DNA of 64,000 nt from Hydrotaea diabolus (lineage: Eukaryota; Arthropoda; Insecta; Diptera; Muscidae), in assembly GCA_963513945.1 (NCBI GenBank), contig OY740720.1, forward strand, positions 104,319,434-104,383,433. Reading direction: 5' to 3'. Below are positions 37,191-48,054 of this stretch, piece by piece. The notes beneath the pieces are model-generated. The model searched no databases, was not told where the DNA came from, and worked only from the letters and a program-made list of their open reading frames with translations. Position 1 is the stretch's first letter; each line of letters opens with the position of its first letter. A program made the translations under genes and the position numbers.

Positions 37191-39247
37191 TCGATTAAAC
37201 AAATAATGTAGCGAAACAAAAGGAAAAAAATGTTTTTTTAATATATCAAAGAATCTTGGTTATGGCTCTTTCAATATATCAATTTGGTTGATATTCATAT
37301 ATACTAATTGGTATCATTTGTATAAAGATCATCCTATGCTTAATTTTTTAGGTTCTAGGAAAATTAGTACTCGGAGCAAAAATATTCTCTGAACAGAGAA
37401 ATGGGTCCGTGGCACAAAAATAAAAAGAATTTTTTTCTAAATAATATCAAAATCAATTTGGAAGGCACTTCATATAGGAGGGTAGAGGAGGTAGTTTGGG
37501 ATGACATGTATTGTATAATTGGTGTTATAGTTTTTTTACTTTTTAAAATTTTAAAAACTACACTTGGTTGCGCTTCGAAGCGTTTAAAAAAATTCGAGAT
37601 GGCCTTGGAACGGCATTATCCATTTTTAAGCGAGTGTTATGTCATAACGATAATATTTGCCTAAACGCTGCTGTCCCCACCGACTTCCATAATTGGGCAA
37701 AATCTTTTACGTGAAACTTTCACTTTTATATTCAAAGCAAAAATTTTAATTTTTCCCAAATAAAAAAAAAAAACATTAAACCTTAATTAAGTTAAAACGA
37801 CTTAAAAAAATTAAACAAAATTGTTCTGTTTAAACAAAAACGACTGCAAAATAAACAAGTAATGCGGGGGTTTCGTATCCGATCATTTTGAATAACAGTC
37901 AGTGCATATACTTATACAAAAATATTGTATACTAAAGATTAATTTTTCATTTTTGGTATATGAATGTACAAATTTAAAAGGTTACTAAATTAAACATATA
38001 TATGTATATATATGTATGTATGATACCACCACAACAACAACTGCCACAATAACATCAATTTATATGATGAGCTCATGCCGAGTGAGTATCTGACGAAAAA
38101 GCAGTCGAACACAAGAAAAAAAACACCAAAACTAAATCAAAATTATAAAACATTCAAAAAAAAACAGAAAAGTTGTTGCAAAAATGACTTAATGTTGGCA
38201 AACACGCATTTGTCGTTATGGCATTTTTAATTTTTGTGCAATTTCCTGCCATTGCTCAGGCACAAAAATATGGCCACGATCCGAAAACAGAGTAAAACAT
38301 CTACTACGGATTATTTTTCAGAAATTACAAAAAAAAACAAGACCTGAAAATAACAGAACCTCTTACACGCTGCGACATTTGTATATGTCGAAAAGGATCC
38401 ACTCAACCTTTTCAGTTTCAAAATTGATTTAAACAAACATCCTGGTGGTGCTTAATTGAAGTTAAGACTAAGCCTGAGGCAGCAGACACTTCTCTTTGGA
38501 AATTGTGGACATGAATCATAAAAGATGCACTCAAACAAACAGTAAAGGTGTCTTCTTTCTGGGGAATATAACTTGATGAAGATTTATATGATATCAGTCA
38601 CCAATTTATGAGTAAGTTTTAGATTCGTTTAAATCAGTCGCATTTAGGTAGGTGGCTGTAGGAGCATCCAACCGGCCATTAACCTCAATCAATTCATGTG
38701 TCCTGCAATATTGAAGCAAGTCAGTAACACTCATTGATATTATTAATGAGGTCGTCTTTATAAGAATGACATATATTTCTAGACAGAGTAAGTTAATATA
38801 AAATCAATTTCGTCTCTATAGAAAACTCAAAGAATTTAAATGTCATTCAAAATGGTTTACTTAAAATGCGTTTACTACGTATTCGAAGCCCACGTTAAAC
38901 ACTAGGGCTCGATGATGGAATGCAAACTTTATATTGCACAGAGCTTCTTATCAAGTTCTCCGTCTGTTTTTTTATCTCGTCTGTTATATTAAGTGAAAAA
39001 ATGTAGTTATGATGATATTTATTATTTCTGATTTACCCCTTCACCTTGAGTGTGGTTCCGAACGGAGCTTTAAAGATAAATCTGAAAATATTAAAGGTCC
39101 CTGTATTTTTTGTGTCAGAGTTCTCACAACCTATCACCTCACGGTCACATCGTAGGCAGCATTGCAATAGACTGTTTCAATATATTTTTGCGCAATATGT
39201 CAAACATATTGTCCTAGCTATGCAGTAAGACTAGACCGCAGCTTATT
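37191..39247. other. Non-coding DNA, no gene seen
   Basis: Very A-rich, with a TATATATGTATG microsatellite at 37998-38022 and poly-A tracts at 37760-37780 and 38115-38170. No coding domain. Confidence 0.5.
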
Positions 39248-39275
39248 TGCTCTACTATCGAATGATAGTAGAGCA
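39248..39275. repeat. Perfect 12-bp stem hairpin
   Basis: TGCTCTACTATC and its exact inverse GATAGTAGAGCA surround a GAAT loop. It lies at the 5' boundary of the recognisable LINE sequence. Confidence 0.95.
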
Positions 39276-39280
39276 GAAGG

Positions 39281-40762
39281 GTGTTTGCCTCCAATCTAAG
39301 CATCCTCTGCAGCAGCAAGATAATACTTTTGCATATGCCGCCTACGGACCCCGCCGAAATCGGCGCAATTTTTTTCAGTTTACCTGTCTTAACCACCCAC
39401 TTCGTAAAGCCTGGCAAGGATGCAAAACAAGTAAATAGCTACAGGCCTATTAGTATTTTATGCGGAATAGATAAAGTATTTGAGAAAATCATTCAAATAA
39501 GAATAACGGAGTTCTCAGAATCGAATGGTATTATAAATAAAGAACAGTTTGGGTTTAGAAGAGATCACTCAACTATTCACCAGCTGAAAAGAGTATATAA
39601 CTATATTGAATCCAACAAAAAAAAACCGAAAGTCCACTGGAGTTGTGTATCTAGACATAGAAAAGACATTCGATTCCATTTGGCACAATGGCCTTATTTT
39701 TAAAATGAACCAGTTTGGTTATCCAGTCTATTTGCAGAAAATAATAAAAAGCTTTTTATGTGAAAGATCATTTGTGGTAACTGTGGGTGAAGGTTTTTCC
39801 ACACAAAGACTAATCCCAGCCGGTGTGTCTCAGGGGTCATTACTTTCACCGCACTTATATTCAATTTTTACATCGGACTTTAAAATACCAAAAAACCAAA
39901 AGGCTGCATTTTTTCCGGATGATTCTGCTTTATTCGTAACAGGAAAGGTTTCAAATGCTATTGTCAAGAACATGAAAAAGCCATTACAGTTTCTCAAAAA
40001 TACTTCGATAGATGGAAAATCAAGATAAACTCTGCGAAAACTAAGGCGATAATTTTCCAATTTAATAAATCTCCAAAAAGAACTCCAAGTTAAACGCTGT
40101 CTGTTCAAGGAGAAAATATTCCTCTCGAAGATTCAGTCAAATATCTTGGTGTAATATTTGATAAAAAAAACTTACATTTAAAGATCATATCGCTCATATT
40201 TGCGAAAAAGCTATTAAATGTGGACGTGCTTTATATCCACTGATAAATAAAAAATCAAAATTAAGCTATAAAAATAAAATTTTGATCTATAATATGTGTA
40301 TCAGACCAATTCTTACCTACGGATGTCAAGTCTGGTCAATAAAGGCTGCTACATCGAACCTTAAAAACTCCAAATAATACAAAACAAAAACTTGAAATGC
40401 ATCCATAATCTACCAAGACGATATCCAACGAATCGTTTACATATCAAATTTAGACATAAATTATTAACACAAATGTTCAATGAAATTACACTAAGATTTT
40501 CTGCCAAATGTAGAGAGTAATAAGACATTTGTACGTATAACCATTTAATCATCTTCTGGAAAGAAGATGAAATGAAATGGTGTACTCAAAATTTCTTTAT
40601 CATATTAAAGGTTTTCCCTATCTTTCATTTACAACGATAATTTTTAATATATTATAAGCCTTATTTGCAGCAATACTACATGTAAAAACTCAAAATAAGT
40701 TATTAATGAAATGCATATATTTTTACTCTGTAACTATGATAGTGTAAATAAAAAAAAAACAC
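39281..40762 (+). pseudogene. Jockey-clade LINE, RT domain to poly-A tail
   Basis: The RT reads through two overlapping frames. VNSYRPISILCGIDKVFEKI (about 39431-39490) is motif 2. EQFGFRRDHSTIHQLKRVYN (about 39542-39601) follows. After a +1 shift within the run of A near 39615 comes VYLDIEKTFDSIWHNGLIFK (about 39646-39705, motif 3 with the catalytic D in LDIEK), then PAGVSQGSLLSPHLYSIF (about 39818-39871, motif 4). The palm box is FPDDSALFV instead of FADDSA (about 39910-39937). The tail blocks KYLGVIFDKK and RPILTYGCQVWS end at about 40520. A 3' UTR of about 230 bp runs to an A-tract at 40751-40762. Between the LPP/DPAEI-like start and the KPGKD block there is an internal deletion. No intact ORF remains. 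Confidence 0.92.
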
Positions 40763-40948
40763 CCACTTCGCTTTAATACCATCGTTTCTGTCAACTATTT
40801 ACGCGTTTTGCTTGAGGCAACCTTACAAAGCACTGTTATGGGTCTTTGTGCATAAAATATTGATACAACTTTACATTGAGAAGATCTTTTTTTACACATT
40901 CTTCTCTACCAAAGATTCAGTGACCTAAAGGGATGTTGTGGGTTCAGG

Positions 40949-41668
40949 GCGAGATTTTTTTACACTCATTTGAAGTTGGTGATTTTGGAACGCTGTCTTA
41001 CAAGAAAAAATCATTGAAAATTTGATAAAAAATAATGTTTATTTATTCGAATTTTCCTGGAATGTTGTGGTATCTTACTGTTTTGGGGGTCATTTTTGTT
41101 ATTCATTTTTACCTAAAACTCACGCTAGATGGCGCTGTCAATGGTGCTATTTTTTGTAGTCTTCCGTGGACAACGCGGTGTATTTACTTTTTTAAGGCTG
41201 AACAATTTTTGATGTTGGCTTCATTGTAAAACATATTTCTAATGAAATATGTTTTACAATGAATTATGAAGTACATTTTGTTATTCTTAGTACGTTACTA
41301 TAACAAAAATGCAGTTTTTATGGAAAAAATTGTGTTTTTTATTGGAAAAATTATTTTTTTTATTACAAAACAAACTTTTTCATTTAAAAGTATTATATCT
41401 TATTTTGCAGCCTAACTGAAGTAAATACACCGTTTTCTATTAATATCTACAAGAAATTACACAATTTGTATGACAGCGCCCTCTATCGTGGGTTTAAGGT
41501 AAAAATAAATAAATAAATTATTTCATCATCCCCAAAAACAGTAAGATACCACAAATTTCCAGGATAATAAAAATAAATAAGCATTACTTTATCATATTTC
41601 CAATGATATTTTCTTGTTAGACAGCGTTCCAAAATCACCAACTTCAAATGCGTGTAAAAAAAATCTCG
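40949..41668. mobile_element. Large fold-back element with arms of about 280 bp
   Basis: The left arm (40949 to about 41225) begins GCGAGATTTTTTTACAC and includes TTGAAGTTGGTGATTTTGGA, GTGGTATCTTACTGTTTT and GGCGCTGTCA. The right arm (about 41390-41668) is its inverse and ends GTGTAAAAAAAATCTCGC. The arms are roughly 80 per cent alike by eye. The centre holds a second, perfect palindrome at 41221-41262. No transposase frame is present. Transcribed, it would fold into a long hairpin RNA. The flanks show no clear target-site duplication. Confidence 0.85.
41221..41262. repeat. Perfect 18-bp stem palindrome in the centre of the fold-back element
   Basis: TCATTGTAAAACATATTT and its exact inverse AAATATGTTTTACAATGA flank a 6-base loop (CTAATG). 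Confidence 0.95.
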
Positions 41669-43014
41669 CACTAAACTAAAAAAAACCTTTGAAGGCTTTG
41701 TTATGGAAAATGTAAAGTTTCATTCGCAATTGGTTTCATCCCATTGCATTTTGGTTGTTGCACTGTGTAATTATTAATATTTGTATGCAATATATTAGCT
41801 AGTTATCAGACTAGTGTAGTTATAGCGATCTTTTGCCTTTACAAGTTATCCTTATAATGTTCTATAAATCTTTACAAAAATCTCAATGTAGATGTACAGA
41901 TAGAAATTATACATCACTATAAACCGACCTCGGTAACCTGATTGGTTCAGATCACCAACGATATAGCAGCTTGCAGCACTTAGTTGAACCAGTGACATCT
42001 GATTTATGTTTTTAGTCGATCCTATTTTTCGGATATTATTGTTTAATACTAAAAACGATCTAGGCCAAAAATGCGTTATAGTAAATATCTCAGCTGCTGA
42101 TTAATGTTCATGTTTTCTAAGTGATAGTCGCACAGATTGCACCACTTTAATCCGTTTAAGAATATGCAAACAATTTTCTAGATTTTGGAAGTAGGATATT
42201 GTGAATAGAAAAGGTTATATTACATTTTGCTAAATTAAATGCTGTCTATATCCTGATTCCATCCTGTTCAGAATCATATTGTGACTAGGATTCATTGCGT
42301 CTAGGTTGGAGTACATTTGGTTATACGTTTTGTTTACAGGGATTCCAGTCTATCTTCCTTTGGGAAGCAGTCCATTTACTCGTAAACAGAAAAATTCAAA
42401 AGCGTTATATTAGATTTAAAGTACAATTTTATCCCCAAATAGTAAAACAATGCCATCGCAAAAATTAGAATTGGACCACTGGCCTCCTCTAGCCACTGTA
42501 AAAGTCGCTTATCATTTTTTATACTTTTTCGTTAAAAAATTGTTATTAAAAAATGTAAATGTTCTTAAAGCATTTGAAAGTTTTTTTTTTTTAAATGTAG
42601 GGGTAAGTGCTGGATCAATTTGTTTGTTTTGCTTAACTAGAGTTTTAAAAAGGGTAATAACTCCTCTTTTGTTTAAAAGTTGCGACTCACCCATCGAAAT
42701 GAAAATAAGCTATCTTACAGATATCAGATATTGAATTAATTTTAAAACATTGCTATTTGTATAGTTATATGTTTACTAAGAAGCTAAAGCAACACATCTA
42801 CTTTACATACCTTAATTAATTTGCCGTATTCAGCGTTTAAATAAATTTTATGGAAAATACATACCTGGAAAGAGAAAAGAACAAATAAGAGTTAATTGTT
42901 AATTAATATAGGATAACATAAACGGAATATGAAAGATTTTAATTCGACAGTCAGAATAACAATTAAAACAGAAGACTTACAACATAAACTTCTTTAATAA
43001 ATTTTAAGGTTTTC
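41669..43014. other. Non-coding DNA, no gene seen
   Basis: No recognised domain. The open frame at 42450-42734 is A/T-driven. A degenerate 24-bp motif copy lies at 42965-42989. Confidence 0.5.
42965..42989 (+). repeat. Dispersed 24-bp CTTAAG motif, copy 10 (degenerate)
   Basis: AAAACAGAAGACTTAC followed by AACATAAAC. The length and frame of the motif are kept but the CTTAAG core is changed to CTTACA. Confidence 0.55.
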
Positions 43015-43100
43015 GAAATTTGAAACCGGCTCAAGACCTCTTGCTTCTATATTTAAATAGAAGACAAGTTTTTAACAAAATGGCAAAGTGACATTGATTT
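43015..43100 (-). repeat. Unclassified dispersed repeat C, reverse copy
   Basis: The reverse complement reads CGAAAATCAATGTCACTTTG, CCATTTTGTTAAAAACTTGT, CTTCTATTTAAATATAGAAG and CAAGAGGTCTTGAGCC. It aligns over about 80 bp with 60121-60205 and more loosely with the unit ends at 24080-24150 and 24413-24491. Confidence 0.75.
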
Positions 43101-44095
43101 TCGTGGCTGCACACTACTTTTATCATGATTTCGGGTCCGTGAAAACCCTCTTCAGAAAGCCTTGCTGCAATTGTTGAAAGTAAAACCGAACTCTATAAGG
43201 CCAGGCTCTCCCCAAACGAATGAGAACTATTGTTGTAAACCTTACTTTTCAAGTTTTCTTCACACAATTGCCCACGAAAATACTAAATTTTATGAAGTGG
43301 GCAGCTCTACCATTATAACGTTCGCAAAAAGTGTTTGCTTGTCAGGTTTCTCTTCAAAATATTATTCAAATAAATTTATAAAATAATGAATGTGCATTAT
43401 TATTTTATTAAATTTTAAGGGCCGTCACAGTTGAAAATGACACCCGGCATGTACTCAGTTATATGCGGAATTTGCACAAAAAATATTCTTCTAGGCCGGT
43501 CCAGTTTTGGCATTGCAGATTGAGCAAAACGTAGGAACGACCACAAACCATCCAAGTTTCAAAGACTGACTGGTATGGTATGTTATATATACCAATGTCC
43601 AGCGGCTTAAGCCTTAACTTCCGCCCACTACAGTAATTTAAAGAAAAATGCTAGCAGTGGGTTCCTCAAATTATCTAAGACTGTATACTTATAGTTTCAC
43701 TATAAGACAAAGGGGAATGGCTTTTAGGCATTTTAATGCTTAGGTGGCGGGCAATTTTTAGGTGCACCATTCATGATAGACTGAACCGCAATCACTGATG
43801 GAAAGTATATAATATGCGGCCAGGCTGAACTTTCTTTGCCCACTTGTTTCCTGCTGAAATAGATCATGTCCATAATTACCGCTAAAAACTTAACCACATT
43901 CGACGAGCTCGAGGCCAATATTCGAGATGCGAATAACTTTGCATTTATTGAACCGAGTCATCAAAAGTTTTCAACATATCGAGGCAGATTTAAAAAAAAA
44001 TGATTTCAGCTCAGCTTACTCTCTAGTTTTACCCCGTAGTCTTACCCCCTGGTCTTGAAATATGCAAAACCCTGTTCTTGGCTATTAGTACAGCG

Positions 44096-44120
44096 AAAAC
44101 AAAAGACTCAAGACACAAAC
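44096..44120 (+). repeat. Dispersed 24-bp CTTAAG motif, copy 11
   Basis: AAAACAAAAGACTCAAG followed by ACACAAAC. The only change is T to C inside the core. Confidence 0.88.
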
Positions 44121-44216
44121 GTCTGGTTGTAACCGACCACACAATGTGCCTAATCAATTGAGGTGTTATTAATTATCACCTTTTAAGCTGTGTTCTTTTT
44201 GAATGATCAACTGTTT

Positions 44217-44241
44217 AAACAAAAGACTTGAGAAACAAAAC
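44217..44241 (+). repeat. Dispersed 24-bp CTTAAG motif, copy 12
   Basis: AAACAAAAGACTTGAG followed by AAACAAAAC. It starts 121 bp after copy 11 in the same orientation. Confidence 0.8.
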
Positions 44242-45785
44242 TTTCTCAATTTTTTTTATTTTTATTCTTAAATTTAATGTCCTCTGCTTCTAGTGTTCGA
44301 GTGGGGTTTTCCCTTATAAAGACAAGTGTCAAGTGGTTTAAAGACGGTGATATATTTTCGTAAGCCGCCGTAGACACGACGAAGACGAAGAAAAATAATT
44401 AATTTAGTACGATTTGGAATCTAACTCTAATTAACTTTAGTTCTACTGAGTGTTTTTGCCAGCAGGTGTTTAACACAAATAGTGGTTTCCAGCAGCTAGG
44501 ACCAGTCACGTGCCACAGTCACCTACTGTTGATAAAAAAAACCTAATCAATACTTGCAGTATGTGCGCATGTATGTGTTTGTTTCAAGATTTACTGACAT
44601 CAATTGGCTACCCAGTTTTCTATGACAACGAATTGATGGCCGTTTTCTAATCACTGCCATAAATATGCGTCAAATACGAAATGTCTTCTTCGTTTCTTGT
44701 ACGTTTTCCTTGAGATTTGTAACTAGCTAAAATTAATATCTTACCATTCATAGGTTATTAGACAATGGCTTATATACAATTAATACTTAATAAATGTCTA
44801 CCCATTCATCATCTATAGCCTGCAAGATAGCTGTGTATTTATGCTGTATGCTTTTAAACTCAGACACACTCACACACCTCTAAAAGGAAAACCAATAATA
44901 ATATTAAACAAATTTACATAAATTTTAAATGGACAACATTCAAAAACAACCCGCCTCCTACTTGTTTGTTTATAACTTTTACCGCCGGGGCCTTTTAGAC
45001 AACGAACAAAACGCAACAACAACAACACGCGCAAACATGATTGATAAGTTAATTGGCAGACAGATGTTGGTGTTGGAAGACGGAAATCATCCAACGGAGG
45101 CACTGCTAGTCACAAAGAATGCTAATGCTAGGCTACTCATGTTACAGAGCGCTAGAGAAGCTGCATCTAATGACTGACGTTTATATTAGCATAACACTTG
45201 GGAATATTTTAACGTTATAACATTATTTTACAATATTCACTTCATTTAGGGAGGAGTCCCAGCTCACAACAAATTGAAACGGCACGCCACCAGTGTTTCC
45301 GTGGCCACTCCATGAAACAACAAAAAACACCAAGCAAAAAAACTGGGGCGAGGGAATCCCAGTTGGTCGAAAAAACACGAAAAATACACCACAATCGAGC
45401 ACAAAATGACAACAATAGCATCATAACAACCGCTAATTAAAATTGTTTAAATATTTAAATAAATAAATTAAATATTTGCTTAAACCAACCAACACAAACA
45501 AACGCTCACACTCACCAAATGAACTCGTATGTGTTTTTGGAGAGAAAGTATCGCTCAGAAACCCCTGACACACCGGCACAGTGTGAATATTTAATGCCCT
45601 CCCCGCAGAGTCATTTAAATTTAGCCTTTATGTATTCAATTTAACAGCAAAAACTATTATTTAAATCCGAAATGTTGTTTTTTTTTCAATTCAGTTCATT
45701 TCATGCTGTTGTTGGTTGGTGAATCTCAAAACATATTTGCCAACATCGTGTTTTATAAGTAAATCGCAAGGCAAGTGTGTAAACA

Positions 45786-45872
45786 ATGAACCGCATGATT
45801 GCGGGTCATGGAGGGCCTGTGATGCAGCACTTGAACGGTGGACCCTTATTACCCCACATGGAGTTTTGTAAG
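45786..45872 (+). CDS. Possible short first coding exon, product unknown
   Basis: An ATG in good insect context (TAAACAATGAAC) opens a frame starting MNRMIAGHGGPVMQHLNGG and ending HMEFCK at a splice-donor-like AAG|GTAATA (GT at 45873-45874). A second donor, TTTT|GTAAGG, starts at 45867. The 29 codons use a balanced codon set and the local GC is well above the surroundings. Past the donor the frame stays open to 46037, but composition returns to AT-rich, as expected in an intron. I do not recognise the peptide. No matching downstream exon is visible in this window, so this could equally be chance. It is the only segment that combines start context, codon-like composition and a donor. Confidence 0.3.
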
Positions 45873-46584
45873 GTAATATTTTGTGAAATTTGCTTAAATG
45901 CTGTTTGCCAGTACAACAATGAGACGAATCATTGCACTTCAGTGGTGGCTTCTCATAAAACAATTTGTGATTTCCCCAAAAAGGGGGGAGAAGCAAAACA
46001 AACTCGAGCAAATAACCCGCTGTTTTTTTTGTTATGATAACAAATGGGGCATTTTCATGTAAGGCAAAAACTCACAAATCACTTTTATTCAGACGGTAAT
46101 TTTAGTACTCGCATTTGATTTGATATAAGGAAAGTAAAATGTGTAATTAAAATGAGTCATACTCTTACTTTAGAGTTGTAAGGACTTCACAATATTACGA
46201 TTCGGCTTTGGCACTGTTTGTTGGCCCTTATAAATAAAACTTAATATTTTTTTTTTTAATATTTTAACTCTGATTTTTTCGAAAGTCCATTAAAAATTGG
46301 TACAATAATATATTGTTTTAACTGAACCCTTGCTCACAATTCTTATCGATATTTATTCGTCAACGGTTTACAATAGACTGAACGTCACTGGGCTAAAGCA
46401 GCATGTATTTATAAGCATTAACATTATCTCTCACTCTGCTTCCAGAGCGTCCTACAATTAAGAAAAAAGATTCTAATACATTCCAGAACTATCCAGGATA
46501 CTCTACCAAGATCCCTTGTTGATCCTTATTAAATGATTTACATCTTTCTAGAATATTCCACATACATTTTAAGGATTTTACAAG
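45873..46584. other. Non-coding DNA, no gene seen
   Basis: If the exon at 45786-45872 is real this is its intron. Otherwise nothing was recognised. Poly-T and poly-A tracts lie near 46020 and 46250. Confidence 0.45.
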
Positions 46585-46830
46585 TTTATTCTATAAGGAC
46601 TGCGACTCCCAGGCCACCCGGATGGAAATACTTTCTTCGCCAGGTTTCCACCTTTGAAATGCTTACTTCTTAACAAGTGAGAGCATATACTCCAGCAAAA
46701 ATTTTCTTTAAAAAGTATAAGCTGTTCGGAGCCACCCTGTAAATCCAGGGCAGTGAAAAGAAAATCGGCTTAGAGACAGTGTAACACAATACAGTTTGCA
46801 CGACTGAGACATAAATGTGAACCTCTACTC
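46585..46830 (+). repeat. Unclassified dispersed repeat D, copy 1
   Basis: Blocks CCAGGCCACCCGGATGGAAA, CGCCAGGTTTCCACCTTTGA, AAAAGTATAAGCTG, AATCCAGGGCAGTGAAAAG, AAAATCGGCTTAGAGACAGT and GTTTGCACGACTGAG recur in order at 50690-50915. No terminal repeats or reading frame were recognised. It could be a LINE 3' end or a SINE. Confidence 0.6.
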
Positions 46831-47146
46831 TACTACTACTACTACTGTCTACTATTGCCGGTTGATTTGTAGAGAGGTAAAAATATCGCTCAAGTGACAA
46901 GAAAATCGTATTCTAGGGATCAAAATAAGAAACGTTGCCCGAGGAACCATACCTCTAAAACGAATGATGATGCCAAGCGGTGGAAATTTAGTTTCATAAT
47001 ACTCGTATTTTGTACATATTCAAATACACTTTTCGTGCAAATTGAAAATCATTTTTATATCAAACCAAATGGTAGATAAATCGCATAATGACATTACTTT
47101 TGCTCAACGCTGAATGTGTTTTTTCATGAAACCCAATAGCTTATAT

Positions 47147-48054
47147 AGGGTGGTTAAATTATAAGGGCCGATGTTAAATATGAACCACACCCAAAAATTC
47201 AAATTTTTATTTTGCATTTCATTTGATATTTCTCAATTTCAGACTAACTCAATTTGAACCATGGAAAGATACACAAGCAAGTAACGCGTTAAAGTTCTTC
47301 AGGCTTATTATGAAGTAAATAACAATTTTCAAAGAAAATCAGTGATGAGGCACATTTTCACCTCAGTGGATTCGTCAATAAGCAGAATTGCCGCATTGAG
47401 GCGAATGATAATCCAAGAGTGATTGTCGAAAAAATAATGCACCCATAAAGTGGACTGTTTGGTACGGTTTTTGGGTTGGCGGCATCGTCGGGATGTATTT
47501 TTTCCAAAATATAGCCGGTCAGGCAGTTATGTGAATGGGTTTCGCTATCGTGAGATGATAACAAACTTTTAATGCCCCGAAATGGAAGATATGGATGTGG
47601 ACGATATATGGTTTTAACAGGACGGTGCCTCTTGCCACACAGATAACGAACAATGGCTCTTTTGCGCGACAAATTGAATGGTCGTGTTATCTCACGTGGT
47701 GACGATGTTAATTGGCCGCCAAGATCATGTGATTTGACACCGTTGGACTTCTTTCTTTGAGGTTAATTGAAAAAATGGTGTACGTCGATAAGCCAGCAAC
47801 AATTTAAGAGATAAAGCTTAAAATAATTTGGCACATTAACGGCATAGAACCTCTATTATGCCTCGGCGTCATCGAAAATTTGGACCATCCGATGGAGGTG
47901 TGCCGCCGTGGTCGCGGCGACAATTTGGCCAAAATTTTGCTTCGTGCATAATTGAGCTATACCAATATTATCATAATAAAAAAATGACAAACATTTCCTA
48001 AATAATTTGTGTTTTATTCAAAATCAACATCGGCCGTTATAATTTAACCACCCT
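47147..48054 (+). mobile_element. mariner-like element with both TIRs, internally deleted
   Basis: The terminal inverted repeats are GGGTGGTTAAATTATAAG then GGCCGATGTT at 47148-47175 and its inverse ending at 48053; 27 of 28 bases match. A TA precedes the left end. The transposase relic starts at ATG 47262 with MERYTSK then a stop, and continues VKVLQAYYEVNNNFQRK. It then jumps directly to SDEAHFHLSGFVNKQNCRI (about 47340-47396), so roughly 130 residues covering most of the DNA-binding domain are missing. Later blocks are GFWVGGIVGMYFFQNIAG, DIWF-QDGASCHTDNEQW, NWPPRSCDLTPLDFFL and the end near CRRGRGDNLAKILLRA. All three catalytic positions are recognisable but stops and shifts disable it. 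The well-matched ends mean it could once have been mobilised in trans. Confidence 0.92.

Larger units (their letters stand above)
43101..45785. other. Non-coding DNA, no gene seen
   Basis: No coding domain recognised. Contains two 24-bp motif copies in tandem orientation (44096 and 44217). The open frame at 44929-45177 has no known motif and includes an ACAACAACA run. The part from 45230 to 45640 looks like ordinary, possibly conserved, fly intron. Confidence 0.5.

Noticed and set aside
44929..45177. Open frame of 82 codons starting MDNIQKQPASYLF
   Set aside because: Weak start context, no recognised domain, and part of it is an ACAACAACA intronic run.
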